Shown here piece after piece: positions 8,182 through 16,449 of a stretch of 44,016 nucleotides of DNA (the stretch's first letter is position 1; the number at the start of each line of letters is the position of its first letter). The notes beneath the pieces are model-generated. The model did no database searches. It saw only the letters and a list, made by a program, of their open reading frames with translations, and was not told where the DNA came from. The stretch spans positions 1 to 44,016 of the forward strand of contig JAPOYG010000224.1 in assembly GCA_026706755.1 (NCBI GenBank), read 5' to 3'. The DNA is from Acidobacteriota bacterium. GTDB lineage: Bacteria; Acidobacteriota; Vicinamibacteria; Vicinamibacterales; UBA8438. Made by a program: the position numbers and the translations under genes.

Positions 8182-9822
8182 TCACCGCCGGCGCAGCCGC
8201 GCCGCGATCTGTCCCGCCGCCTCGTCGAGCTCCCGGAGGCGCAGGAGACGCGCGGAGACGACCAGCACCAGCAGGCCGGCCGCGATGGCTGCCGCGAGGC
8301 GGCCGAGGCGCACCGCGAAGGCGGCGCCCTCCCAGGCGTCCAGCAGCCGATCGTGGACGATCCACGCCGCGGCACCCATCGCGGCCGACGCGACCGAGAC
8401 CTTGCCGACGAGCGTCAGCACGCGCCGCAGGTCCAGGCCGTCCAGCCGCGGGCGTAGCAGGATCAGCAGCGCCAGCGCGTTCGCCAGGGCGGCAACGGAA
8501 GTCCCGAGCGCCAGGCCGCGGTAGCCGAGCACCCGGACCAGGACGAGATTGAGCCCGATGTTGAGCGCGACGGCGGCCACGCTGATCACCGCCGGCGTGC
8601 GGCTGCTCCCGAGGGCGTAGTAGCAGGGCACGGCGATGCGCACCGCGGCATAGCCGGCGAGCCCGGGAGCGTACAGGAGGAGCGCGGCGGCCGTGGACGC
8701 GGTGTCGGCGGGCGTGAAGGCCCCCCGCTCGAAGATCACCGCGACGATGGGCAGCGCCAGCACCATGAGGCCGACCGTGGCCGGCACGTTGATGGCGAGC
8801 GTCAGCCGGAGCGCCCGCGACACCGTATCGCGCATGCCCTCCAGGTCGTTCTCCGCCCCGTGGCGCGAGAGGAGCGGCACCGCCGCGGCGGCGACCGAGA
8901 CGCCGAACAGGCCGATCGGCAGGTACATCACGCGGAAGGCGTAGCTGAGCCAGGAGACCGCGCCCGTGCCCTCGCCGGCCGCCAGGACCATGTTGACGAG
9001 GAGATTGATCTGCACCGCGGCGCCGGCGAGGGTACCGGGTCCCATCAGGCGCAGGATGTCCCGCAGCCCCGGGTCGGAGGGGTCGAGGGCGGGGCGGTAG
9101 CGGAATCCCTGCCGGTACAGCGCCGGCGCCTGCAGCGCCACCTGACCCATGGCTCCGAGCAACGCACCGACGGCTACCGCCGCGACGGGATCGAGGCCCA
9201 GCCCCGGCATCAGCGGGACGAGGAGCGCGCCGCCGGCGATGATGCCGACGTTGTACATGGCCGGCGACAGCGCGGGAACGAAGAAGCGGTCGAGGGAGTT
9301 GAGCATCCCCATCATCGCGGCGGCCACGGCGACCATGGTCAGGACGGGGAGCAGGATGCGGGTGAGCTGCGCGGCCAGCTCGAGCTTGCCTGCCACCTCC
9401 GCGTAGTCGCCGGCCAGCACGCGCACGAGCGGCTCCGCGAACAGGATGCCCGCCACGACGACGATTCCCGTTGCGGCGATCAGCGCGTTGACCACCTGGT
9501 TCCCGAGCAGGAGGGCCGGCGTGCGCCCGTCCTTCGTCAGGCGGCGCATGAACGTCGGCACGAAGGCCGCGCTCATCGCGCCCTCCGCGAACAGGTCGCG
9601 CATCAGGTTGGGGATGCGGGACGCCACGTTGAAGGCGTCCATCGCGTCGCCGGCGCCGAAGCGGTAGGCGAGGACCTGGTCGCGGACCAGGCCGAGGAGG
9701 CGGCTGGCGAGGGTGGCGGCGCCGACGACGCCGGCCGAAGCTGCAAGCCGGGCGGCGCGGGATCCGCGACCGGCGCCGGGAGTCCTCGTCGCGGGCGGAT
9801 CCGTCGGCGGGCTGGGTGTCAC
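8182..9822 (-). CDS. murJ: Lipid II flippase MurJ
   Basis: MurJ flips the undecaprenyl-linked peptidoglycan precursor (lipid II) to the outside of the inner membrane. The 546-residue protein is hydrophobic throughout, consistent with about 14 helices, and carries the MVF-family signature near the N-terminus: TLASRLLGLVRDQVLAYRFG, then DAFNVASRIPNLMRDLFAEGAMSAAF in pieces such as RIPNLMRDLFAEG. The GTG at 9822 lies 3 nt after the YchF-like stop, so the two are cotranscribed. It is transcribed away from the dcw cluster that makes its substrate, and is separated from mraZ only by the YchF-like gene, a sensible functional neighbourhood. Confidence 0.96.
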   Translation of the reverse strand: MTPSPPTDPPATRTPGAGRGSRAARLAASAGVVGAATLASRLLGLVRDQVLAYRFGAGDAMDAFNVASRIPNLMRDLFAEGAMSAAFVPTFMRRLTKDGRTPALLLGNQVVNALIAATGIVVVAGILFAEPLVRVLAGDYAEVAGKLELAAQLTRILLPVLTMVAVAAAMMGMLNSLDRFFVPALSPAMYNVGIIAGGALLVPLMPGLGLDPVAAVAVGALLGAMGQVALQAPALYRQGFRYRPALDPSDPGLRDILRLMGPGTLAGAAVQINLLVNMVLAAGEGTGAVSWLSYAFRVMYLPIGLFGVSVAAAAVPLLSRHGAENDLEGMRDTVSRALRLTLAINVPATVGLMVLALPIVAVIFERGAFTPADTASTAAALLLYAPGLAGYAAVRIAVPCYYALGSSRTPAVISVAAVALNIGLNLVLVRVLGYRGLALGTSVAALANALALLILLRPRLDGLDLRRVLTLVGKVSVASAAMGAAAWIVHDRLLDAWEGAAFAVRLGRLAAAIAAGLLVLVVSARLLRLRELDEAAGQIAARLRRR

Positions 9823-9825
9823 GCG

Positions 9826-10929
9826 TCAGATCGCGAAGCGGACGTTGACGACGTCGCCGTCGCGGATGACGTAGTCCTTCCCCTCGAGCCGCACCTCGGC
9901 GTGCCTGCGGCACTCGGCGAGCGAGCCGCGGGCGAGCAGCGGATCGCAGGGGACCACCTCGGCGCGGATGAAGCCTCGCGCCATGTCGGTGTGAATCTCG
10001 CCGGCCGCGTCCTGCGCGCGCGTCCCGGCCGCGACGGACCACGCCCGGCATTCGTCCTCTCCCACGGTGAAGAAGGAGATGTAGCCGAGCAGCTCGTAGG
10101 TGGCGCGGATGACCCGGTCGAGACCCGTGCCCCGCAGCCCGAGGTCGGCCAGGAAGGCGGCCGCGTCCGCCGCCTCGAGCTCGGCGATCTCGAGCTCGAT
10201 CTTCGCGCAGACGGAGAGCGCGCGGACGCCGGGCCGCTCCAGGAAGGCGTCGAGACCCGCGGCGCGCACGGCGGTCTCCGTGGCAACCGCGGCGTCGGCT
10301 TCATCCCCGTTCAGCACCAGCAGCAGCGGCTTGGCGGAGAGGAACTGAAAGCCGCGGAGCAGCCTGGCGGAGGCGCCGTCGAACTCGAGCGAGCGGAGCG
10401 GGGTGCCCGCTTCGAGGGCCTCCGCGGCGCGCCGGAGGAGCTCGAGCTCGGCTCCCTGGTCCTTCGCGACTCCCTTGCGCCGGTCCTTCTCGATCCGTTC
10501 GATGCGCCGCTCGGCGACCGACAGATCGGCCAGGATGAGCTCGTCCTCCATCGCCCGCGCGTCGCGCGCCGGATCGATCGACTCCGCCGGGTGCGGCACG
10601 GTGTCGTCCCGGAACGCCCGCACGACGTGCAGGAGCGCGTGCGCGGTGCGGTACGGCGCGACGTCGACGAGGGCGGCGCCGGTCGCGGGGCGGGCCGCCA
10701 GGTCGACGAACGTCACCGTGGCCGGAGTCCGCTTGCGCGGCGAGTACAGCTCCGCCAGCCGGTCGAGCCGGGGGTCGGGGACCAGGGCCGGCCCGACGCT
10801 GGCATCGTGCCGGGTCGCGCCCTGGCCGCCCGCGCCCCGCGGCCGGGTCAGGAGCTGGAACAGGGTGGTCTTGCCTGAGGAGGACACTCCGATCAGTCCG
10901 GCGCGCAGCATGCCGGAGGAGTGTCGCAC
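9826..10929 (-). CDS. YchF/OLA1-related GTPase-like protein with C-terminal TGS-like (DUF933) domain
   Basis: The protein resembles the ribosome-associated nucleotidase YchF: N-terminal G domain, a coiled helical insert (about 125-190), and a C-terminal part matching the YchF TGS/DUF933 region (YISFFTVGEDECRAWSV, EIHTDMARGFIRAEVV, LEGKDYVIRDGDVVNVRF). The P-loop reads GVSSSGKT (14-21) instead of the usual GLPNVGKST, and the base-recognition site is NGDE instead of NVDE, so it is a divergent paralogue rather than standard YchF. A GTG at 10929 has an AGGGGAA site ahead of it; an ATG at 10911 (MLRAGLIG) matches the usual family start and is a real alternative. Overlapping operon with murJ. Confidence 0.85.
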   Translation of the reverse strand: MRHSSGMLRAGLIGVSSSGKTTLFQLLTRPRGAGGQGATRHDASVGPALVPDPRLDRLAELYSPRKRTPATVTFVDLAARPATGAALVDVAPYRTAHALLHVVRAFRDDTVPHPAESIDPARDARAMEDELILADLSVAERRIERIEKDRRKGVAKDQGAELELLRRAAEALEAGTPLRSLEFDGASARLLRGFQFLSAKPLLLVLNGDEADAAVATETAVRAAGLDAFLERPGVRALSVCAKIELEIAELEAADAAAFLADLGLRGTGLDRVIRATYELLGYISFFTVGEDECRAWSVAAGTRAQDAAGEIHTDMARGFIRAEVVPCDPLLARGSLAECRRHAEVRLEGKDYVIRDGDVVNVRFAI

Positions 10930-10999
10930 ATCGCTTCCCCTGCAGCCACGGGGGCAGCGGAGGCCGGCGTCCTGCGCGGGTGGCTCCTCGATTCGGATG

Positions 11000-11029
11000 T
11001 TGACAAGGGCGAGGCCGGTTTCCTAGGAT
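11000..11029 (+). promoter_or_regulatory. Promoter of the dcw (division and cell wall) cluster
   Basis: TTGACA (11000-11005) is a perfect -35 box; TAGGAT (11024-11029) is a four-of-six -10 box at 18-nt spacing. Transcription would start near 11036, inside the triple TGGAN repeat, so bound repressor would block it directly. Confidence 0.7.
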
Positions 11030-11032
11030 TGG

Positions 11033-11057
11033 TGGACCAAATTGGAGCGAGGTGGAG
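11033..11057 (+). promoter_or_regulatory. MraZ operator: three TGGAN boxes at 10-bp spacing
   Basis: TGGAC (11033), TGGAG (11043) and TGGAG (11053) are separated by exactly 5 nt each. Known MraZ operators in other bacteria are direct TGGGN repeats with 5-nt spacers just upstream of mraZ (established for E. coli). Here the fourth base is A. Position between the -10 box and the mraZ start supports autorepression of the whole cluster. Confidence 0.75.
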
Positions 11058-11064
11058 ATAGAGG

Positions 11065-11505
11065 GTGTTTTGGGGGAGCTTCTCCGCCAAGATCGATGAC
11101 AAGGGGAGGCTGAAAGTTCCCACGGCCTTCCGATCCGTCATCGAGGGGCGGTACGGCGACCTGCTGTTCGTGACGAGCCTCAGCGGCGAGTCCGTGCGGC
11201 TCTACCCGATGCCGGTCTGGGCCGCGGTCGAGGAGAAGCTGCGCAAGGTGCCGTCGATGCTCCCGGCCCTGATCCGGTTCGTCGATCGGGTGAGCTACTA
11301 CGGGCAGCCGGCCAACCTCGACAAGCAGGGGCGCGTCTCCATCCACGGTCGCCTCCGGGAATCGGCCGACATGACCGGGGAAGTCGACGTCCTGGGTCGG
11401 AACGACTACCTCGAGGTGTGGAACCACGAACGCCTTCGGTCGCGAATGGACAAGGAGCCGCTCACGAAGGACGACCTTCTCGCACTCTCGGAGTACGGGA
11501 TCTGA
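11065..11505 (+). CDS. mraZ: Transcriptional regulator MraZ
   Basis: MraZ is a ring-forming DNA-binding protein that represses its own dcw operon. The 146-residue protein has two SpoVT/AbrB-like half-domains, each with the family signature: DKGRLKVPTAFR (12-23) and DKQGRVSIHGRLRE (86-99). Length matches the usual 140-150. The start is GTG at 11065, giving the expected MFWGSF N-terminus, with a GGAG ribosome site 9 nt upstream that lies within the third operator box. It is the first gene of the cluster and ends 1 nt before rsmH. Confidence 0.97.
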   Translation: MFWGSFSAKIDDKGRLKVPTAFRSVIEGRYGDLLFVTSLSGESVRLYPMPVWAAVEEKLRKVPSMLPALIRFVDRVSYYGQPANLDKQGRVSIHGRLRESADMTGEVDVLGRNDYLEVWNHERLRSRMDKEPLTKDDLLALSEYGI

Positions 11506-11506
11506 C

Positions 11507-12418
11507 GTGGACGGCCGCTCGGAGCCGCAGGCCGGTCACGTGCCGGTGATGGCGGCCGAGGTGATGACGTTGCTCGAACCAGGCCGGGACGGGCTGTTCG
11601 TCGATTGCACCGTCGGTGGCGGCGGCCACGCCCGGGCGCTGCTGGGGGCAGGAGTCGGCCGCCTGATCGGCCTCGATCGGGACCCGGAAGCGCTGTCGCT
11701 CGCGGCCGGGCGCCTCCGGGACTGGGGTGATCGGGTCGAGCTGGTCCACTCCGACTTCCGGGAGCTGGAGGCGGTGCTGGCGGCGCGCGGCATCGGCGAC
11801 ATCGACGGCGGGGCGCTGGCCGACCTCGGGGTCTCGACCCTGCAGCTCGACGGCGACGGACGGGGGTTCAGCTTCCGGCGCGACGAGCCGCTCGACATGC
11901 GGATGGACCGGTCGGCGGGGCCGACGGCGGCCGAGGTCCTGGAGTCGGCCTCCGAGAGCCGGCTCGCCGACATCCTCTTTGGCTACGGGGAAGAGCGGCA
12001 CGCGCGCCGCATCGCGCGGGCTCTGGTCGCGGCGCGCGAACGGGAGCCGCTGACCACTACCGGGCAGCTTGCGGCGCTGGTGCGGCGCACGCTGCCGCGA
12101 CCGCGGCGATGGCGGATCGATCCGGCGACGCGGACGTTCCAGGCGCTCAGGATCTGGGTGAACCGGGAGCTGGACGGGCTCGATGACTTTCTCCGGACCG
12201 TCTGCCGCCGGCTGCGCGCGGGAGCCCGCCTCGCCGTGATCACGTTCCACTCGCTGGAGGACCGCATCGTGAAGCACACCCTCCGCGACCTGGAACGGAG
12301 CGGAGCCGTGGCGCTGCGCGTGCTGACCCGACGCCCGCTGCGCCCGTCGCCCGACGAGGTCGCGAGGAATCCGCGGGCCCGCAGCGCGAAGCTGCGGGGG
12401 GCGGAGAGGCTGGCATGA
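11507..12418 (+). CDS. rsmH: 16S rRNA (cytosine-1402 N4)-methyltransferase RsmH
   Basis: RsmH (formerly MraW) methylates C1402 in the decoding centre of 16S rRNA using S-adenosylmethionine. The 303-residue protein has the N-terminal HVPVMAAEVM, the SAM-binding loop FVDCTVGGGGHARALL (31-46), ADLGVSTLQLD, and the C-terminal ITFHSLEDRIVKH signature. Length fits the family. GTG at 11507 follows the mraZ stop by one base, and the 3' end overlaps ftsL by 4 nt (ATGA), implying translational coupling. Second place in the cluster is its standard position. Confidence 0.97.
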   Translation: MDGRSEPQAGHVPVMAAEVMTLLEPGRDGLFVDCTVGGGGHARALLGAGVGRLIGLDRDPEALSLAAGRLRDWGDRVELVHSDFRELEAVLAARGIGDIDGGALADLGVSTLQLDGDGRGFSFRRDEPLDMRMDRSAGPTAAEVLESASESRLADILFGYGEERHARRIARALVAAREREPLTTTGQLAALVRRTLPRPRRWRIDPATRTFQALRIWVNRELDGLDDFLRTVCRRLRAGARLAVITFHSLEDRIVKHTLRDLERSGAVALRVLTRRPLRPSPDEVARNPRARSAKLRGAERLA

Positions 12419-12843
12419 GGCAGCAGCAGCTCGAGTACGCCGTCCGGCGCGAGATCCGGAACAGCCCCATCGTGCGCGAGGTGGATCGGGAGCGCCAGCG
12501 CGAGCAATGGCGGTCGCTGGGGGTGGGCTTGTTGCTGGCCGCGGTCGTGCTCGTGTCGGCCTGGCAGCAGTTCGAGCTGCTGCGGAACGGCTACCAGGTC
12601 GAGCAACTGCAGCAGGAGAGGGCTCGCGAGATCGAGATCAACCGCCAGCTCCGCCTCGAGATCGAGACGCTCCGGTCGCCCGCGCGCATCGAGCGGATCG
12701 CCACCGAGCGGATCGGCCTCGTGGCTCCATCGAACGACGAGGCACTCGTGATCGAGCATGTCCGGCCCGCCCCGCCGCCGGCTCGCTCCGTCCTCGCCGC
12801 CCGCCGGGTGCAGGGAGGTGCACAGGATGTTGCAGCTCGGTAG
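12415..12843 (+). CDS. ftsL: Cell division protein FtsL-like
   Basis: FtsL is a bitopic divisome protein that works with FtsB and FtsQ to activate FtsWI. The 142-residue protein has a basic cytoplasmic N-terminus, one membrane helix (about 34-50) and a periplasmic coiled coil (about 55-88) with leucine spacing, followed by ARIERIATERIGLVAP, the typical FtsL end. The sequence is poorly conserved in the family, so identification uses architecture and its place between rsmH and ftsI. It overlaps rsmH by 4 nt and ftsI by 17 nt. The C-terminal 30 residues are Pro/Ala/Arg-rich and probably disordered. Confidence 0.88.
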   Translation: MRQQQLEYAVRREIRNSPIVREVDRERQREQWRSLGVGLLLAAVVLVSAWQQFELLRNGYQVEQLQQERAREIEINRQLRLEIETLRSPARIERIATERIGLVAPSNDEALVIEHVRPAPPPARSVLAARRVQGGAQDVAAR

Positions 12844-14908
12844 CCGCGGTCGCGGGGGTGACGCACGGCCCTCGAGCGCGCGTCGGACCGCACCGCGCCT
12901 CGACTGGCGTACCACGGTGAGAGGGCGGGTGGCGGTGGTGGCCGCTGCCTTCGCCGTGTGGGCGGCCGGGATCGAGGCGAAGCTCGTCTACCTGCAGTTC
13001 GTCCAGCGCGACTGGCTCGTCGAGCGCGCCCAGAGCCAGCAGCAACGCACGATCGCCGCCCACCCTCGGCGGGGAGACATCCTGGACCGGGCCGGGCGCG
13101 TGCTGGCCTACAGCGTCGAGGCCTCGACCGTCTACGCGGTGCCGACGAAGATCGACGACCCGGACGCCACCGCGGACGCCCTGTGCGGTGCCCTGGAGTG
13201 TTCCGCGGCGCAGCGCGCCACCATCGGCGCCCGCCTGTCGAGGGACGCCGAGTTCGTCCACGTGGAGCGGCAGGTCTCGCCCGCGAAGGCGCGCCGCGTC
13301 GACGATCTCGGGTTGCCGGGAGTGGGTTTCACCACGGAGCCCCGCCGCTACTATCCCAACAAGGAGCTCGCCGCCCACCTGCTCGGCTACGTGGGCATCG
13401 ACCACCAGGGTCTGGCCGGCATCGAGTCGACCTACGACGGGGTGATCCGGGGCGAGCCCGGGCGCGTCCTGATCCGCACCGATGCGCGCGGCAGCGCCTT
13501 CAGTCGCGTCGAGGCGCCGCCCGAGAGCGGCGCGACGCTCGAGCTGACGATCGACAAGTACCTCCAGCACATCGCCGAGCGCGAGCTGCGAGCCGGGATC
13601 GGCGAGTTCGGGGCGGACGCCGGAGCCGTCGTCATGCTCGATCCGGCGACCGGCGAGGTGCTGGCGATGGCGAGCGAGCCGACGTTCAATCCGAACGTGT
13701 TCGCCCTGGCATCCTCCGAAGCGCGCCGCAACCGGGCCGTGCAGGACGTCTACGAGCCCGGATCGACCTTCAAGGTCGTGACCGCGTCGACGGCGCTCGA
13801 AGAGCGGCTGGTCCACCGCGACGAGATATTCGACGTCAGCGACGGCTACATCCGGATCGCCGGCGACATCATTCGGGACTTCCGGACCACCGGCCCGCTC
13901 TCGTTCATCGACGTCATGGTCCGGTCGAGCAATGTCGGGGCCATCCGGGTGGGGCTGCGGATCGGGCCGGAGCGCTTCAGCGAGCGCGTGCGGCGCTTCG
14001 GGTTCGGCCAGGCCTTCGCGCGCGACTTCCCGAGCGAGAACCCCGGCATCGTCTGGGCTCCGGCCGCACTCAACGATCGGGCGCTGGCTTCGCTCTCGAT
14101 GGGCTACCAGATCGCGGTCACTCCGCTGCAGATGGCGGCGGCGGTGGCGGCCATCGCCAACGGCGGCGATCTGATCGAATCGCGGGTCGTGCGGGCCGTC
14201 CGCCGGGGCGGCGAGCGCGACGAGTTCGGGAGCCGCATCATCCGGCCCGTTGTCTCCCGCGACACCGCGGCCGAGATGACCGCCATCATGGAAGCCGTCG
14301 CCGAGCGGGGCACCGCCCGCCGGGCCCGGGTTCCCGGCTACACGGTGGCGGGCAAGACCGGTACGGCGGAGAAGCTGATCGACGGCCGGTACTCGAGCAC
14401 CGACCACAACGCCTCGTTCGTCGGATTCGTGCCTTCCCGGCGGCCGCGACTCGTGATCCTCGTGATGATCGACACGCCGCGGGCGACCGTCGTCAACGGA
14501 GTGCGGCAGCGCGCCTACACCGGCGGCGCCGTGGCCGCTCCCATCTTCCGGCGCATCGCCGAGGCGTCGCTGCGCCATCTTGCCGTGCCGCGCAACGTCG
14601 ATCCGATTCCCGCGGCACTGTCCGCGGAACGCGCCGCGCCGCGGGGGATCGCCGTGCCCATCCCGGCGGCGACGCGGCAGGCCGGCTTCCCCGCCCCCGA
14701 GGCGGGCAGGATGCCCGACGTCCGCGGGCTGAGCGGACGCGAGGCGATCCACGCGCTGGCGCGGCTGGGGCTCGACGTGCGCGTCGAGGGGGACGGCGTA
14801 GTCGTGGCGCACGATCCCGAGCCCGGCACGGTTCTGGTGCCGGGCATGGTGGCGACCGCCAGGATGAGCCGGCATCCGGACGGGGGGCGCGGGCAGGGGG
14901 GGCCCTAG
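12827..14908 (+). CDS. ftsI: Septal class B penicillin-binding protein FtsI with C-terminal PASTA domain
   Basis: FtsI (PBP3) cross-links septal peptidoglycan. From the ATG at 12827, backed by a strong GGAGG site 7-8 nt upstream, the protein is 693 residues: membrane anchor (about 35-55), a class B dimerisation/pedestal domain (RRGDILDRAGRVLA at 81-94), then the transpeptidase with STFK (Ser313 and Lys316), SSN (367-369) and KTG (510-512). Residues about 629-683 form one PASTA domain (MPDVRGLSGREAIHAL onwards), as in SpoVD-type proteins; proteobacterial FtsI lacks it. The active-site triad is complete. It overlaps the end of ftsL by 17 nt and is followed by murE after 1 nt. Confidence 0.95.
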   Translation: MLQLGSRGRGGDARPSSARRTAPRLDWRTTVRGRVAVVAAAFAVWAAGIEAKLVYLQFVQRDWLVERAQSQQQRTIAAHPRRGDILDRAGRVLAYSVEASTVYAVPTKIDDPDATADALCGALECSAAQRATIGARLSRDAEFVHVERQVSPAKARRVDDLGLPGVGFTTEPRRYYPNKELAAHLLGYVGIDHQGLAGIESTYDGVIRGEPGRVLIRTDARGSAFSRVEAPPESGATLELTIDKYLQHIAERELRAGIGEFGADAGAVVMLDPATGEVLAMASEPTFNPNVFALASSEARRNRAVQDVYEPGSTFKVVTASTALEERLVHRDEIFDVSDGYIRIAGDIIRDFRTTGPLSFIDVMVRSSNVGAIRVGLRIGPERFSERVRRFGFGQAFARDFPSENPGIVWAPAALNDRALASLSMGYQIAVTPLQMAAAVAAIANGGDLIESRVVRAVRRGGERDEFGSRIIRPVVSRDTAAEMTAIMEAVAERGTARRARVPGYTVAGKTGTAEKLIDGRYSSTDHNASFVGFVPSRRPRLVILVMIDTPRATVVNGVRQRAYTGGAVAAPIFRRIAEASLRHLAVPRNVDPIPAALSAERAAPRGIAVPIPAATRQAGFPAPEAGRMPDVRGLSGREAIHALARLGLDVRVEGDGVVVAHDPEPGTVLVPGMVATARMSRHPDGGRGQGGP

Positions 14909-14909
14909 C

Positions 14910-16442
14910 ATGCCTGCCACGCCCGTGCCGTCGAGCTCGCCGCCGCGCGCCAGCCTTGGGGAGCTGCTGGCGCGGGCAGGGATCGAGCGGCCCGCGGGAG
15001 CCGGGGCGGAGGTCCTCGCCAAGCCGGTCACCGGCCTGGCGTACGACTCGCGGTCCGTCACCCCGGGCGCGATCTTCGTCGCCATCCGCGGCGCGCGGCA
15101 CGACGGCGCGTCGTTTGCCGCCGACGCATGCGACCGCGGGGCCTGCGCGGTGATCGCAGAGAACGAGCCGCCGGCCGCGACCGGCGTGCCCTGGATCCGG
15201 GTCGCGGACGCGCGTGCGGCGCTGGCAGCCGCCGCGGCCGCCTTCCACCGCAACCCGAGCCGGGCGCTGCGCGTGGTCGGCACGACCGGGACGAACGGGA
15301 AGACGACCACTACCTACCTGCTCGAGTCCATCTTCGAGCAGAGCGGCATCCCCACCGGCCGCATCAGCACCGTCGCGCATCGGACCGGGACGGGCGAGGA
15401 GCGCCCGGCCGAGCGCACGACGCCGGAGGCTGCCGACGTGCAGGCGCTCCTCGCACGCATGCGGGACAGCGGCGCGAAGGCGTGCGCCATGGAAGTCTCA
15501 TCGCACGCGCTCGCGCTGCGCCGGGTGGATGGCGTGCGCTTCGCCGCCGCGGTCTTCACCAACCTGACGCGCGACCATCTCGATTTCCACGGCGACATGG
15601 AGCGCTACTTCGCGGTCAAGCGCCTCCTGTTCGCGGGCCTGCCGAGCGACGCGCCCAGCGTCATCAACGCGGACGACGAGTACGGCCGCCGACTGCTCGG
15701 CGACGTCGCCCGACCGGTTACCTACGGCCTCGATGCGGCTGCCGACGTGTCGGCCCTGCGGCTGGCCGTGTCGCGCAACGGGATCTCGATGGACGCCTGC
15801 TCGCCGGCCGGCAAGCTGCGCCTCCGCTCGCCGCTGCTCGGCCGCTTCAACGCGTACAACGTGCTGGCGGCCGCGGCGACCGCAGCGGCGCTCGACGTCC
15901 CCGCGCGCGGCATCGAGGCCGGGGTCCGCGCCCTCGACGCAGTACCCGGCCGCATGCAGGTCGTCACCGGTGAGAGCGACGACGTCACCGTCATCGTCGA
16001 CTTCGCGCATACGGACGCCGCGCTCCGCGGCACGCTCGAGGCGATCCGCGCTCTCGCCGAGGGCGGTCTGGTCACCGTCTTCGGTTGCGGAGGCGACCGC
16101 GAGGTTTCGAAGCGTTCCCTGATGGGTGCGGTCGCGGCGCGCCTCAGCGACCGGATCGTGCTCACGTCCGACAACCCGCGTTCCGAGGACCCGCGCGCCA
16201 TCATCGAAGACATCCAGCGGGGACTGCCGCGCGAAGGCCCCCCTCCCTGGCTGGCGATCGTCGATCGCGAGGAGGCGATCTCGCGGGCCGTCCGCGACGC
16301 GCGGCCCGGCGACGTGGTCGTGGTGGCCGGCAAGGGGCACGAGCAGCACCAGGTGATCGGCAGGCGGCGCGTGCCGTTCCGGGATGCGGCGGTTGCGCGG
16401 ACCGCCCTGGCGCGCAGGCGGGCCGTGGCGGGGGCAGGGTGA
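14910..16442 (+). CDS. murE: UDP-MurNAc-tripeptide synthetase MurE (meso-diaminopimelate type)
   Basis: MurE adds the third stem-peptide residue to UDP-MurNAc-L-Ala-D-Glu. The 510-residue protein shows the three Mur ligase domains: N-terminal UDP-binding part (YDSRSVTPGAIFVAIRG, 45-61), ATPase centre with P-loop GTTGTNGKTT (124-133), and C-terminal domain with the substrate-selecting motif DNPR (421-424). DNPR marks enzymes that use meso-diaminopimelate rather than lysine, so the wall should be of the DAP type. It starts one base after ftsI and ends 7 nt before the murF start. Confidence 0.97.
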   Translation: MPATPVPSSSPPRASLGELLARAGIERPAGAGAEVLAKPVTGLAYDSRSVTPGAIFVAIRGARHDGASFAADACDRGACAVIAENEPPAATGVPWIRVADARAALAAAAAAFHRNPSRALRVVGTTGTNGKTTTTYLLESIFEQSGIPTGRISTVAHRTGTGEERPAERTTPEAADVQALLARMRDSGAKACAMEVSSHALALRRVDGVRFAAAVFTNLTRDHLDFHGDMERYFAVKRLLFAGLPSDAPSVINADDEYGRRLLGDVARPVTYGLDAAADVSALRLAVSRNGISMDACSPAGKLRLRSPLLGRFNAYNVLAAAATAAALDVPARGIEAGVRALDAVPGRMQVVTGESDDVTVIVDFAHTDAALRGTLEAIRALAEGGLVTVFGCGGDREVSKRSLMGAVAARLSDRIVLTSDNPRSEDPRAIIEDIQRGLPREGPPPWLAIVDREEAISRAVRDARPGDVVVVAGKGHEQHQVIGRRRVPFRDAAVARTALARRRAVAGAG

Positions 16443-16449
16443 CAGACAC

